A DNA stretch of 64,000 bases from Zea mays (taxonomy: Eukaryota; Streptophyta; Magnoliopsida; Poales; Poaceae), in contig NC_050098.1 of the NCBI RefSeq assembly GCF_902167145.1, positions 34,466,501 through 34,530,500 of the forward strand, given 5' to 3'. Both the position numbers and the translations under genes were made by a program. The notes beneath the pieces are model-generated. The model made no database searches. It had not been told where the DNA came from and saw only the letters and a program-made list of their open reading frames with translations. The number at the start of each line of letters is the position of its first letter. The first letter of the stretch is position 1. Positions 36,912 through 49,800 of this stretch are shown in pieces.

Positions 36912-39868
36912 ATGGCAGCTGTTCCGTCGCCGTCACCGTCGATCCTCAGGTAACTTCTGTGGCTGCTCCTCGCTTCATCGTGACCATTCATGTCTTGGTC
37001 ATCGATCCATGTTGTTGCTCCCTGATCAAGGTCCTGTTGATCGATTATACATTGAAGTCTTAGGGTTTATTATTAGACCTCACGATCACTTCCTGATGTT
37101 AGATTAAATGCTCCTTCTTGGGATCGTGAAGAAGAGGAACAACAAATACCGCATGTTGGGTCAGTGGAGATTGAAGTACCAGCTGAGGTAAAATAAAAGT
37201 AACAAACTTCACATACTATATCTAATATTTTTTGTTATGTTAGACCTTTAATTGATAATTATTTGTGCAGAATGTGGTTGATAAATATGCACTGCTGGCA
37301 CCTAAAGTTGGAATGACTTTTGATGGTGAGGAAAAGGCTTATAAGATGTACAATACCTATGCTGGATGTGTTGGGTTCAGTGTTAGAAAGTACAGGACAA
37401 AGCGCCGCAAATTAGATGATAGTTTATGTCAGAAATATTTTGTTTGCAGTGGCGAAGGACAACGGAAAAATGAGGCATCACAAAAGGACATTACAAGGAC
37501 CGGTTGTGATGCTCATGTCCAGTTTAGTATCAGCAAGGAGAATGTATGGACTGTGCAAAAGGTCGTACTAGATCACAACCATTATCTTGCCAGTCCAAAT
37601 AAGACACATAAGTTGAGGTCCCAACGAGAGATTATAGAGGCAGATAGAAAATTAATTGGGCAGGCACGACGATCTGGAATGAAGCCATCCCAAGTTTTCA
37701 GTTTCATGAAGGAGCATTATGGAGGGGAAGACAAAGTACCATTTACTAAGATGGATTGCTATAATGAAATTGGTCGCGAGCGCACACCGTACTTAGAAGC
37801 CAATGATGCACAAACATTATTTGAATATCTGAGAAATAAACAAGTCGAGGACCCAACATTTTTTTATGCAGTTCAAGTGGACAAGGAAACTGGTCATATA
37901 GCAAATTTCTTTTGGGCAGATGGTCAGTCTATCATGGATTACAAATGCTTTGGTGATGCTGTGTCCTTTGACACCACATTTCAAACAAATAAGTTTGAAA
38001 TGCCTTTTGCTCCAATTCTTGGCACCAATCATCACAAGCAAACAATAATTTTTGGGTGTGCACTTATGTTCAATGAGACTATTCCATCATTTGTTTGGCT
38101 ATTTCAGACCTTTCTAACAGCAATGTCCGGGAAGCACCCAAGCACAATTTTCACAGATCAAGACGCAGCAATGGCAGCAGCAATTGCTCATGTATTCCCA
38201 AACACAGCTCACCGCCTATGTTTGTGGCATATTGGCCAAAATGCTGTCAAACATCTTGGTCCTATAATTAAAGCGACAGAGGACGAGGTAGAGGACAAGT
38301 CAGGTAACAAGTTTTGGGCAGATTTCAAAAGTTGTATCTACGAAGACCGAGAAGAGATTTACTTCACACAGAAATGGCATGAATTGTTGGCTAAATACAA
38401 CCTTGAGGATAACAAATGGATGTCAAACCTATATGATTTGAGGGCAAAGTGGGCTGCGGTACACCGTGACTCATTTACAGCAGACATTCACTCGACCCAA
38501 AGGAGCGAAGGTATGAACAATGTCTTCAAGAAAAGATTTCGTAGGAAACTCGGTCTTTCAGAACTCCTTGTAGAATGTGAAAAAGTTGTAGTTGATCTAA
38601 GATCAAATGAGACGGATGCTGATTTTCAGTCACGTCGGAAGATCCCAGTTTGCTACATTCCAAATCTTCCAATGTTGAAAACTGCAGCTGAAACATATAC
38701 AAGGAGAATGTATTCAGAGTTTGAGGAAGAGTTTAAAAAACAATTTACATTGTCTTGTGAATTGTTGGAAGGTAATGGGACAAACTCAACATTCTTTGTT
38801 AAGTATATGCAATCTGAGCGTGGAGCAACGGTAGTATTGAACACTGAAGATTCGACTATTACATGCTCTTGCCGGATGTTTGAATGCATAGGTATGTTTA
38901 GTATTATCTTTCAGGCTGTTTAAATTGCATTTTGTATCCTGAAATATTGTTTGTTTAAAATGATAACTATATGTTTCAGGTTTATTATGCAAACATGCTC
39001 TTAGAGTCTACAATATGAATGGAGTATATAATTTGACATCCCAATATATACTGCCTAGATGGACAAAGTATGCTAAAAGTGGATTTTATATTGAAAAAAA
39101 ACAAGGAACCGAGGAGGGAGATTTGAAAACACAGGCAGCACTTATATCTCGACAGGCCACAACTCTTGCATTGAAGTGTTCGTCATCAAAAGAACTTCTT
39201 GATAAGTTGCAGAAAGCCATGTATGACTTCAACTTGGAAGCAGATACTTATCTAAGTGAGATGCATGAAAAATCCAATGAGATTCCCCCTACTCCAAATG
39301 AATGTGTCCGACAACCACTAAATGGTGTAATATCATTCAAAATCCCTCCAGTCATAAAAGGTCCAAAGCAAACACGTTTTAAAAATGTTCTTGAAAAGAA
39401 CCCAGGGAAGAAGAAGAAGAAGGGTGCCCGGAAGAAAGGTAGGGACCTGTTCAATATCTTTTGCTCATGTGTATTTTTTTCTAATATTGTATTATCATAT
39501 ATATTGCATTTGTAGGTGACGGTTTGGAACATGTTGATATCGAAACAAGAGACGAACATGCTGATGCAAACCTAATTGTAAGACATTAGCTATTTTCACG
39601 ATTTATTCCATTACAACCATGAATTTTGAACACTTTCTTGTACTATATACAGGATTTTAATGTTGGTGCATCTTCAACCATGAATGCTCCTTTCGTCCAA
39701 GGTGGATATGCTAATGTCACAATGCCCCAGTTCAATTTATTTGCAAATCCTTCTGCAATGGCTCCTCCATACATACCAGGAGGGTACACAAGTCTCTTAA
39801 TGGGAGTTGATCAAGATGATACAACGCAAGCTGCTGTTAGGAAGTTACATTTTGATGAATCTATGTAG
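36912..39868 (+). CDS. FAR1/Jittery-type MULE transposase (spliced, 826 aa)
   Basis: Six exons by GT/AG sites: 36912-36949, 37103-37187, 37271-38891, 38980-39438, 39516-39577 and 39653-39868. Together they make 2481 nt, one frame with no internal stop. Domains: FAR1 DNA-binding zinc domain, residues about 57-160 (Cys100, Cys120, His143, His145). MULE transposase, about 240-460, with acidic residues Asp275 (SFDTTF), Asp337 (IFTDQDAA) and Glu454 (TQRSEGMNN) and the CxxH pair in LCLWH. SWIM zinc finger, about 573-587 (CSCRMFEC ... LLCKH), split by intron 4. A basic PGKKKKKGARKK segment at about 722-734 may be a nuclear signal. The protein would bind the element's inverted repeats and cut and rejoin DNA in the nucleus. 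FHY3/FAR1 light-signalling factors share this domain set, so domestication is the alternative; the flanking inverted repeats favour a transposase. The first exon is the least certain. Confidence 0.85.
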
Positions 39869-40470
39869 ACATGTTCTCATGAAATGAACCATAATGTTTT
39901 GTAAACATGAATTTATTTTGCTGTCATGAAAGTAATCATTTTGGATATTTGGTTTCCCAACATTAATTTATCTTGGCTGTGATTTATGTGATTTATGTGA
40001 AATTGTAATGGTCATCATGAGTAAAGGGAGCTCCAAAAATTGTTGTCAGCACTGGACAGCCTGGGCGCCAGACTTAGGAAAATTCTAAGTCTAGGCTGCC
40101 TGACCACAGTGATGCTCAGGGAAGTTTGCAATTATTTTGTGAGCAATTTTCTTTGTAGGGCAGCAGGTTTTGTTGATGATAAATAAGGTCTGGAAGTCAA
40201 GGTTTAACATGGTTCAATTGGTTGGAATAGTAAAAGATGGTTACTAATTCTAATCGAAGCACCAAAGTTGGAACTTTGTCACTGTTTCGGAGTGTTCTGA
40301 CGAAACTGAATCGCTCGGGAAACTGCAAAAGCCGAGCTGCTGAGCCAGAAACGGAGCAGCGACGGCTGCTGAGCCAGAAACGGAGCCGCGCGCTGCAGCG
40401 GAACGGTTGGGAGCCGAGGTCAAGCCGAGCGGAAGCGCGTCGATGCGCCAGAAACTCAAGCGCGGGAGGC
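39869..40470 (+). other. 3' flank of the transposase gene inside the MULE
   Basis: This is about 600 bp between the stop codon and the right inverted repeat. It probably holds the transcript end (AT-rich around 39890-40020) and subterminal repeats (40336-40386). The open frames on both strands here are short and unsupported. Confidence 0.5.
40336..40386. repeat. Two direct 22-bp repeats near the right MULE end
   Basis: GCTGCTGAGCCAGAAACGGA(GC) occurs at 40336-40357 and 40365-40386, a 29-bp period, and AAACGGAGC-type ends recur. The pair lies 85-135 bp inside the right inverted repeat. No equivalent was noticed at the left end. Confidence 0.85.
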
Positions 40471-40555
40471 CGGTGGTCCGATCGCGAACGGACGTCGATG
40501 TGCGGGGGTGCGCACGCCGTCCCTGGTGCGCGAGGCGCGCACGCAATTTTCTTCC
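40471..40555 (-). repeat. Right terminal inverted repeat of the MULE
   Basis: Reverse-strand counterpart of 36701-36785. It ends GCGCGCACGCAATTTTCTTCC next to the duplicated CCAACGAG at 40556-40563. Its GTGCGGGGGTGCGCACGCC core matches the left end exactly. Confidence 0.85.
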
Positions 40556-40563
40556 CCAACGAG

Positions 40564-40935
40564 GCTACCATTTCTTCTGCTGTCACTGCCAGCGTCAGCC
40601 TGTCACCCAGTTTTTTTTTCGATCCCAAGGGTGACTCAACACCCATCAGTATAGTTTACATGTGTCTCATAATAAGATCAACCATATTCTTTGGTTCTAC
40701 CCTAATATCACAATTGTTTTTCTCCCTACTGAATAAGATCAAAAATGAATGAATAGTTAGTTCAGTAGCTGGCCCACGCATGCATGTCGTGTCTTAATTT
40801 AACACCAAAGCGTCGCATCTTCCTTGCTTTCCATCAATGGCGTTTCCAGCACGGACCGTCAGCGTTCAAACACAGCCATGCAACTTTTGCTCCTTCCAAG
40901 TCTCCCAAGCTACCTATGCAAGAGCACTATGGAGC
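40564..40935. other. Unassigned sequence right of the MULE
   Basis: This is about 370 bp. A CATGCATG (RY-type) motif lies at about 40779-40786, and a short open frame starts MAFPARTVSVQTQPCNF at 40837. That frame could be the first exon of a lost gene, but it runs into an LTR fragment at 40936, and I do not recognise it. Confidence 0.2.
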
Positions 40936-41236
40936 TGTTGGATTTATGAGCTAGGACTAATAGAGAAATTCAATTCAATCATAGAAAAATCACAAAAGGT
41001 CATGCATGACAAGAGAATGATGGAACCAATAGCCCCCACATTGTTAGCTCAAATGAAATGAGACTAGTTTACATGTGGAGGCTTCCCTTTTCCATCAAGT
41101 CATGGTTGAGGGAAGAGAGGACGGAGTGCCACACGCACGCGCTCTCGCTTGCCTCACCTAGTCTGGCTTGGCCGCAGGCGCACAACATGCGCGTGAATGG
41201 TTCACCAAAATCCGGCAGATTCCTTTACGAAGGGGC
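40936..41236 (+). mobile_element. Copia LTR fragment (300 bp)
   Basis: It starts TGTTGGATTTATGAGCTAGG and is related over about 300 bp to 41881-42180 (shared blocks GAATGATGGAACCAATAG-like, GGTTGAGGGAAGAGAGGAC and TGAATGGTTC). The rest of the LTR is missing. It may be a broken upstream copy of LTR H. Confidence 0.7.
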
Positions 41237-41880
41237 TACTACATAATGCAATAGAAATCGTATCGAGCGAGTTGGGTATGAGACCCGTATGAGTTGCCAT
41301 GGTGAAAATTCAGCCTATGTGATCGGAGATCTAGTGAATTAGGTCCTAACAAGAACAAGCAATTGGTGAACTGAGCAGAGTAATTTTTTATGCTCTCTAA
41401 GTAAAGATGCAATACTTTCGAATGTTGTATGACAGATTGGCGTTGAGCCTTAATGTGTTCTATTGACTTTTATTAGCAAATATGTTGTCCTGCACAACAT
41501 TTTTGAAATAACACACCTATACGAGGTCGACAACATTCTTGAAATAACACATATATATGAGCTCGACTATCTAATGTTGCAGTTTATGAGATCTAAATGA
41601 TCTCTAGTAAACTCATGAATCGACCTTTGAGTATGACGTATATGCTTCACCAGAGAAGGGGACTACTGGTAGCCAGGTACTGGTTATGGCTTTGAGTGAA
41701 ACCCATTCACACAAAACTTGCAATTCAAAGCGTAGTCCATTGTCCAAGTTGTGGGTTGGTGTAGCTTAGAGTTCTAGGAGAAAGTTTAACTTAACAGTCT
41801 CTATTGAAACACTGATATATTAAACAGTAGTGAATAATGATAAAACTGTAGATGGGCATTTGAGATCTGGTGTGGGGAAT
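41237..41880. other. Unassigned sequence between two LTR copies
   Basis: This is about 640 bp, AT-rich, without a credible ORF. ACAACAT-TTTGAAATAACACA-type phrases occur twice (about 41495-41515 and 41530-41555), a weak local duplication. No element boundaries are seen. Confidence 0.35.
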
Positions 41881-42700
41881 TGTTGGATTTATGGGCTAGG
41901 TCCAATTGATAAATTCAATTAAATCCTATGAAAACACAACCCATGTATGGCAAGGGAATGGTGGAACCAATAGTCCCACATTGCTAGCTCAAGTGAAGTG
42001 AGTCTAGTTTATGTGTAGAGGCTTTCCTCTCCCACCAAGTCACGGTTGAGGGAAGAGAGGACATAGTGCCACACGTGCACACTCTTGCTCGCCTCGCCTC
42101 GCCTGGGTGGGGCGAAGGGCGCGGGCACACGACAGACACATGAATGGTTCGTCAAAATCTGGCCCCTCGCCTTGCAGGGGTGCGGCTTCTTTTTGCCGTT
42201 TTTTATTTTTGGTTATTTGGTTACTTGGTTGTTAAGTAAATAACACTTATCCGATCGCGAGCGGATAAGGGTCTAAGTCCTCTAACTGCATCCTAGATCG
42301 GATCGCGAGCCTATCATTCACAGACGCGGCCCTATATAAGGCACCAGATAGCCATTGTTAGAATCCGTCCCAACAGAAGTTAGGTTTTACCTTTGCTTTC
42401 TTCTATGCCGCTGTTGTAGTCTTCTGCATCCCGAACACCGACATGTATCTGCGATCGAGAGAACAAGTCTCCTAAACCAGTTGCCTTCGAGATCCTATAT
42501 TGGGAGGAGGCAAATAAGGTTTTTGGGAAGCGTCATCACACGATTGCTCGCATTCTTCTCTTCGACCTTGCCACCGACGTCGTCGACCCTGCCGCTTCCA
42601 CATAGTCAATTAGTATGTCTAATCAGTACGCATCATCTAATCTAATCTTATACTTCAGTTTATCTATTGTTATAGATGTGTTCTGTGTACTGCTTACTAG
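41881..42700 (+). mobile_element. Copia LTR H and leader
   Basis: It starts TGTTGGATTTATGGGCTAGG, has a TATA box CCTATATAAGG at 42331-42341, and is followed within about 130-350 bp by a copia gag start. The 3' edge of the LTR and the primer-binding site are not clear. The orientation is plus. Confidence 0.65.
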
Positions 42701-42827
42701 CCTGTTAGGGAACAACCTGCTAGTTTATTTATTATAGCTCATGATTTATATTCGGAATTTATACTAAAATATGTCTACTTATTCTAAAATCCAAAAACCT
42801 TATTATAGACAATTTCCTAATTTAACT

Positions 42828-43145
42828 ATGGCTGGTTTAGCCGACGCGCTGAAGCCAGAAAAAATCTCCGGTATGCACTTCAAGAGGTGGCAAGTCAAGG
42901 TTATAAGATAGTTAAAATTTCCTAGTTTAACTATGGATTCTGGTAGTGAAATGTATATCATGGAGAGATTTCATGATTATAAGATGGTTGATAATCGCTC
43001 TATTGTACAGCAAGCTCATGAAGTACGGTGTATTGGTAAGGAGCTCGACCACCTTAAGATTGTGCTTTCTGACCAATTTGTGGCTAGATGCATTATTGCA
43101 AAGTTGCTTTCTTCATAGAGGAACTTCGCCACTTCGCTACTGGAT
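42828..43145 (+). pseudogene. Copia gag fragment of element H
   Basis: It begins MAGLADALKPEKISG ... HFKRWQVKV, a copia gag N-terminus. It meets a TAG after about 27 codons and resumes with the later gag segment FHDYKMVDNRSIVQQAHEV and SDQFVARCIIAKL up to about 43145. The capsid middle is missing. The break is marked by a second copy of AATTTCCTAnTTTAACTATG (42811-42831 and 42916-42936). No pol follows; a CACTA fragment takes over. Confidence 0.75.
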
Positions 43146-43164
43146 TGGGACAATGAGGGAAGTA

Positions 43165-43607
43165 ATTGTCGGGGCCAACGCGATGCAGGGAGGCATTGCT
43201 AGAGCCGAGACAACACAGAGAAGCCACTTCTAGGGCCAGAGAGGAGCTATTGGGGCAAATAGGCGCTGATGGGGCGAGGGTGTCGTTGCCGGGACTAAGG
43301 AGGCCAGCACCTGAAAAAGGGTGGGACAGGGCGACGTGGTTGCAGGGAGTCGTAGTGTGGCCAGGGCCCGACAATGGTGCCGCGGCGATGCGGGGTCGAA
43401 GTCGACGCTGTGGGCGGTGGCGACGGCGAGAAGATTTTTTGCATGGGCGCGAGCAACTCTGTCTGTTCGTACCCGCGCCATTAGGTCTTAAAAAATAACT
43501 TCCGATAGCTAGCCGCACCCATCAAAAGTTAATAACTTCCGACCATTTACCTTAGGGATATGTCGAAAAAAACGAGGCTCTCAGAAGTTACCTGTTTTGG
43601 TGTAGTG
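43165..43607. mobile_element. CACTA transposon end (fragment)
   Basis: The right edge ends TGTTTTGGTGTAGTG, the reverse of CACTACACCAAAACA, a CACTA terminus. Just inside lie repeated motifs in both senses (AACTTCCGATA at 43499, TAACTTCCGACC at 43532, AGAAGTTACC at 43583), as is usual for CACTA subterminal regions. The left terminus is not present before 43165, so this is a fragment or an end attached to captured GC-rich sequence. The open frames in 43166-43498 are not recognised. Confidence 0.7.
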
Positions 43608-43667
43608 AACATATGCTCCTCCACTGTCTTTCATTAAGTTTATTTCTAAATTATTATGGGTAGAAGT

Positions 43668-45581
43668 TGAAAGCTCCCTTGTGGGTTTTGGTGTTTGGAT
43701 GACAACACAGCTAAAAAACTAACTGAGGTGTTAAGTGTTGAACATGTTCTTAGTGAAAAGCTTGTAAAGTTCAACACAAGATGATCAAGTGTGATGGTCC
43801 ACATAGACTGAGTTTACTATGACTTGTGGACATCACACGTGAAGAGAATAATGGATATTGACAAGTGGACTTCAATGTGCATGGTTTGGAGATAGTTGAT
43901 TAAAATTGAGGTCGAAGGCAAGGACTTCGAGGTACCAAAAGCAAGGAAGAAGGTCAAGAGGACTTAGGTACCTAATGCCAAGGTGAAGAAGAGTAATTGC
44001 AAGAGGTCAAGGTTGATCAAGCTGAGAAGAGACATGGTGCATTGAAGACCACGACATATGGATATGACTTAAAACATCAAGGTAATTCATATGGTTTATG
44101 GTTTAATTCATAAGGCTCAAGATCCTAGCTCAAGTGGAGTCATGGTCACAAGAATGAGTAGATGTATCAAAGTCAGAACCTGGAAGGGCCCAAAGAGCTA
44201 AGTGCACTTTGATTTGGAGTTTAGGTGACTCATGTGTTTGGAAATGTTATAAGTGACCATTGAAAGATGTTGGAGCTCAAGGTATGGCTAGAATGATCAA
44301 GTTATGTGACTTGAAAGTTTGGAGTCCAATATCAAGCTCAAACAGGCCAAAAGGAGCAACACAATGGAAAAGACTAAGTATGAAAGGTTTGAGCATTTGT
44401 ATTTGTTGCATACACCTTTTACTATGTTATTGGCACTTGGTTTGCACTCTAACCTGGTTTTCAGTGTAAGTGCCACTTTAGTCCTTATTTAAGGTAAAGC
44501 AGAGAAACACTAGAGAAAAGGAGAAAGATGTGAGTTCATGTGACTTAGTCAATTGGATTACACTCTAATTATGTTTATCTAAGTCATAGGAATGTGCCCA
44601 ATAAAGTCCAAGTTGATAGGAAGAAGAACCAAGGAAAAATGACTCAGAACATGTAGTTTGGGTGCACCGAACCCCTACAGAGCTCGGTCCAGTGTGCACC
44701 GGACCACCAAAAGTGAACCGGTCGATCTTGGGAATTTGGCTAAAATTCACTAAATCATCCACAATACATGGTCCGGTGGTGCATCGGACCTCTGGGGTTC
44801 AACGGCCATCTGGCGGGGAACGGTTGGCTATCGGCTAGCTGACATGGCACTCGGTCCGGTGCCACCTAGAGAAGGAAAGGATAAATTAGATCACAGAGGC
44901 AGGCGCTACAGAGGAGAGTCTTGTGCGCCCACGGACAGAACCTTCCTAGATTGTTTTTGTAGTTGCTATGGGAGGCCTTGGAGCTATAAATAGGCCTTGG
45001 AGCAGCTAAGCATCATACAAGTTTAGAAAAAGTCCATACCCATTCTCTATTCCTCTCTTATGTATTTCTCTATAAATCATGTGTTGGCACGTGTGTTAGC
45101 CAAAAGAGAGTGGTGTAGTGCTGCTGCAAGAGCAAGTGGTAATCTTGGGCATTCTTTTGTGTTGCTACTCTATCGTTGAGCTACCAAGTTGTGATAGCTT
45201 CGGTACCATTGTAACCAACGTCTGAAATAGTGGAAGGCTCGGTTTATCACAATGGTGATAAACTTGAGCAACTGGAGGAAGGAGTTGAAATAGACTCTAA
45301 GTCAGGTTCGCTAACTCCAACGTGGAGTAGGCAAGCATTTCAGACTTGGTCAAACCACATGAAAAATTGTTGTATCTCTTGTCGCTTGCTTTACTTTTCT
45401 TATTTGCACTTCTCTACTTATCTTTGGTATAAGCTTTCCGTGAAGTGCATGTTATTTTGAGGCAATGACTACAATTTCGTTGTGATCTACTCGACTTGGT
45501 TTTATTCTGCCGCAATCAACGCTTTGAGCAGAGTAAGAAAGTTCTTTAGAGTTTAAGTTTTTATATTCGTCTATTCACCCC
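43668..45581 (+). mobile_element. LTR F: Sirevirus-like LTR interrupted by element D
   Basis: It starts TGAAAGCTCCCTTGTGGG and would end in CTATTCACCCC..., where element D is inserted at 45582. A TATA box TATAAATAGG is at about 44985-44993. CCGGTCCAGTGTGCACCGGA-type palindromic motifs occur near 44690-44860. The tail (CCAACGTGGAGTAGGCAAG) is like that of the old LTR at 34025. The remaining end should lie beyond elements D and G, outside the window. Confidence 0.75.
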
Positions 45582-46196
45582 TGTTGGGGGTCTTCTTCTC
45601 CACCGAAGGTCCTCAAGACATAAACACCTTCGGCAAAATGCCACAAGAGGTCCGCCCCACTTCCGCCGAAGGTTCTCAAGACGAAGACCTCGAAAAGAAG
45701 CAACAATGAAGAACGCCGAAGCTCAGTAGCTTCGTCTCAGATCAAGCAAAGAAGGAAAAGACTAGATAGACCTTGTTAGTTTAAGTTGCTTACAGACAAA
45801 TGTTCAAGGGCATGAATGTAATTTTACCCGGGCTGCGTCCCGTGCCTATAAATAGATGAACAGTAACACCGAACTGTTCACGCTGGATTGTAATCACTCT
45901 CTCGCATTCACGCCTTCGAGCAAGCCGAAGGTATCAATGTAATATCAATACTGTTAAATATTCATATATGTTTTATGGAATGCAAATATAAATGAATTAA
46001 TGAGATGCAGTCACCAGCTTTATCCTTTCGCATTCCTATTCACATATTAAAGAATGAAGGTATGTCCTTCTTGACCTTGATCTGATGAGCATTATACTCA
46101 TGTGGAGATAATGCTTCGAAAGACGAAGGTCCTTAATCTTTAACAATTATGTTGCCTTGTTCTTGATTCACATCATTTGAGAACAAGTGACCAACA
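45582..46196 (+). repeat. 5' LTR of element D (615 bp)
   Basis: It starts TGTTGGGGGTCTTCTTC, ends GTGACCAACA, and has a TATA box TATAAATA at 45847-45854. It is followed at 46198 by TGGCGCCCACC, a plausible tRNA primer-binding site, which confirms it is a plus-strand 5' LTR. CTTCGGC/GCCGAAGG palindromes recur, as in Huck/Grande-type maize LTRs. Confidence 0.85.
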
Positions 46197-46238
46197 TTGG
46201 CGCCCACCTCCGGTGAACTCACTTCCACGATTGCAACA

Positions 46239-46818
46239 ATGGCTTCACAAGACAATCAAGCTGTGGCACCTTCGACTACGAAGCTGGTGCTCCTAATCAT
46301 AGGCGGCTCAAGTTCTGAACCAGCCAATAAGAAGCAGAAGAAGGAAGCATAGAGAAGGGTACAACATGTTGGAGTGCGAGGACCCTTCATCAAGTCCAAG
46401 TGGTCTCATGTACCAATCACCTTCTCCCAGGAAGATCTTCAGCTCAAGGATTATCCTCACAATGATGCAATGGTTATATCTTGTGTTATCAAGGGCTTCC
46501 TAGTCCATAATGTCCTAGTAGACACAGGCAGTGTGTCATACATCATCTTTGCGAAGGCTTTCAGGCAAATGCAAGAGCAGGATGACAAGGTACATGATGC
46601 AACACACCCCCTCTGTGGCCTCAGAGGAAGGCAGATAGTGGCACTTGGCAAGATAAGTATGCCAATTACCTTCAGCTATGTTCACAATACAAGAACAGAG
46701 CAAGTTGTCTTCGACATCGTTGATATGGATTATCCTTACAATGCAATCATTGGTTGAGGGACGCTGAATGCCTTCGAAGCAATACTTCACCCAGCATATT
46801 TTTGTGCATGAAGATACT
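46239..46818 (+). pseudogene. Element D gag start fused to protease
   Basis: MASQDNQAVAPSTTK starts 31 bp after the primer-binding site. After 37 codons (KKQKKEA) there is a TAG at 46350-46352, and the same frame goes straight into the protease domain: VRGPFIKSKWSHVPITFSQE and the active site VDTGSVSYIIFAKAF, then VVFDIVDMDYPYNAIIG and a TGA at 46755-46757. The capsid and nucleocapsid parts expected between are missing, so gag was removed by an in-frame-like internal deletion. The sequence resumes after element E at 53859. Confidence 0.8.
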
Positions 46819-49800
46819 TGTAAGGAAAATGGACCCTGGGCCATTTGGCTAAATGAGTTTTGGTGTTTGATGATTAACACAACTTGTGAACTAATGTGTT
46901 TGCTAGTGTTTATGTTTATAGTTCACAGGATGCAAAGAGGATTGGACTAAGACACTGAGGATGCAACACCTCAAATGAAGAAATAAAAAGAGCTTAGAAG
47001 TCCAAGACTCAAGAACAAAGGAGCCCAAGAACAAAATACATAAGACCTAGAAGATGGGTTGTTAGCTGGCGCACCGGTGGCACACAGTTGGCTCACCGGT
47101 GGCACATAGTTGGCTCACACAGTTGGCTCACCAATGGCACACAGTTGGTGCACTGGTGGCACACAGTTGGCGCATATGATAGCCAATAGAGTTTCCACGA
47201 GAGGAGGCACCGGACTGTCCGGTGTGCACCGGACAATCATTGTTCACTGGCCGGTGCACGTAACGGCTAGCTGTCAGAACTATCCGTTGGCTGCACACCA
47301 TTGGCACACAATTGGCTCACCGGTGGCACACAGTTGGCGCACAGGATAGCCAACAGAGTTTCCACGAGAGGAGGCACCGGACTGTCCGGTGTGCACCGGA
47401 CAATCATTGTTCACTGTCCGGTGCACGTAACGGCTAGCTGTCAGAACTAGCCGTTGGATGCACATCGTTGGCACACAGTTGGCTCACCGGTGGCACACAG
47501 TTGGCTCACTGTTGGCACACTGCTGGCGCACCGGACTGTCTGGTGTGTCAGAACTAGCCGTTGGCTGCACACCATTGGCACACAGTTGGCTCACTGGTGG
47601 CACACAGTTGGCGCACCGTTGGCACACAGTTAGCACACCATTGGCTGACAGGACTATCCGGTGTGCCACCCTTACAGCAGTCTGCTTTTCAACAGCTAGT
47701 TGAGTTGGGGCCTATATATACTTCACCCAACCAGCCATTTGAAGGTGTGGGAGCCCAAGCAACATACCAAGGCATATTGTAGACATTTCCATGTGCTCAA
47801 ACACCCAAGTACTTAATAGAATCACTCGGTGATTAGCGTAGGTGCTTTGCGAAGTGCTTAGGTTAGTTAGACCGCATTAGCGCTTGCTCTAGGTGAACCC
47901 TAGTTAGTTGAGTGAGTTTTGTAAAACCACACAACCCCTCGGCTCTTGTGCGAGCCTTTGTAATTGTACCGAGTGGGGCAAGAGTCTTGTGAGACCGTGA
48001 CAACCGCATTTGTATCACGGCCGCCACCGTGTACTGGAGGGAACGAGGCCCGCGGTGTTTCAGCCGGAAGCTCGATAGTGGAGACGGCGGGGAGCGTCCG
48101 AGAGGAGCCAGAAGCGGAGTACCACTTGCGCGTGGAGAAGGCCCGCGGCTCTCTACGGAGTTACTCGACCGAGGTGCTTGGCCCTCGCGTGGGCTTCCCT
48201 TTGCGTAGGGGCACCAACGAGGATTAGTAGGGACCTTGCGTGGTTCCGGATACCTCGGTAAAAATACCGGCGTCATCCACGAGAGTTTGCATCTCTACCT
48301 TGCTCTTTAACTTCCACATTTATATTAAGCATTTAAGTTTCAATCTTGTCTTTATGCTTATATAGTGTAGATTGAAACTTAGCCATTGTGGTAGAGATAG
48401 CAACACTTAGACAAAACCTAGTTTGCACATTCTAATTTGATTATTTGCATAGGTTTTGATCTAGGGATTTATTTGTGACCTAGTTTAGTAATAGTTTTAG
48501 TAGTCCTAATTCACCGCCCTCTTAGGCGTCACCCGTTTCCTACAAGTGGTATCAGAGCCTGGTTTGGCTCATTTGAAACACTTTAGCTTCACCGCTAAAA
48601 GAGTCGACGCTTTTTAGAGGAAGGGATGGATACCCATAGGCCACCACACTTCGACGGCACTAACTTCCCATATTACAGTGCTAGAATGACTTGTTACCTA
48701 GAGGCCGTTGATCTAGGTGTTTGGAGAGTCACTCGTGATGGGATGAAACCATCCAAAAATCCCGAGAAGCCCACCACGAGTGACGAAAAAGAAATTCATT
48801 TAAATGCTAGAGCCAAAAATTGCTTGTATGAATCTCTTAGCATGGATATTTTTAATCAAGTTTTTACATTGAAAACTGCTAATGAGATTTGGCTGAAATT
48901 GCATGAGCTCCATGACGGCACATCCAATGTCCGTGAGCAAAAACATTGCCTAGTCTTAAATGAGTATAATTCTTTTGCTATGAAAGATAATGATTTTGTT
49001 AGAGATATGTATTCTCGTTTGAATCTAATCATCAATGTGCTCAATTCTATTGGCATTAATAAGCTAGGTGATGCGGACATTGTGAGGAAGATTATCTCCC
49101 TGCTACCACAATAAAGATATGGGAGCATCGTCACCATTCTTCACAACATGGAGGACTTGAGTACAATGACCCTGACCATCGTGATTGGGAAAATCGTGGC
49201 CTTTGAGATGTCGCGAAAGATGTGTCGGGGAGAGGAGCCAACTTCCTCAAGGCCATATGCTTTTGCATGTGATGAAAGGAAGGGTAAAAGGAAGGCTTCA
49301 ACTCCAAGTTCCTCAAGTGAAGAAGAGGAAGAAGAAGAAAGTGATGATGAAGAAGATAATCAACCATCAACATCATCCTCTGAGGACGAAGAAACAATCC
49401 GACGTGTCGGAAAGGTAATGAGGATGTTCCACAAGATTAATCTAATGGGTGTGCCCCTGCAGGTAGAAGATCTTCTCTTTAACATTGACTAGAAAAAGCA
49501 AAGAAAGAGAGGATGCTTCGCATGCGGGGAGAAGGGCCACTTCAGGGACAGCTGTCCAACTATGGTCGAACCCAAAAAGGAGAGGAGCAAAGGCAAGGCG
49601 CTAACAAGTGTCAAAACTTGGGACAATTCTTCAAGCGAAGATGAACCTCCAAGGACGCGCAGCCATCGATCCTCATCACACTCATCACGGTCATCACACA
49701 AGTGCTTTATGGCAAGAGGTAAAATGATTATTCCATCCTCTAGTGATGAAAGTAGTAGTGATGATGAAGGTGAGGGAAAGCCCTCCGTAGATGAGCTTGC

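Larger units (their letters stand above)
36701..40555 (+). mobile_element. Complete Mutator-like element with FAR1-type transposase
   Basis: A 3855-bp element is flanked by CCAACGAG on both sides and ends in inverted repeats of about 85 bp (36701-36785 and 40471-40555). The two ends align without gaps from the first bases (CGAAAAAAATCC against GGAAGAAAATTG) through GGCGTGCGCACCCCCGCACA and CGACGTCCGT. Inside is a single plus-strand spliced gene whose frame is uninterrupted. Size and gene type resemble the Jittery class of maize MULEs. No host gene fragment was recognised inside. An intact frame plus paired ends make it a candidate autonomous element or a recent copy of one. Confidence 0.85.
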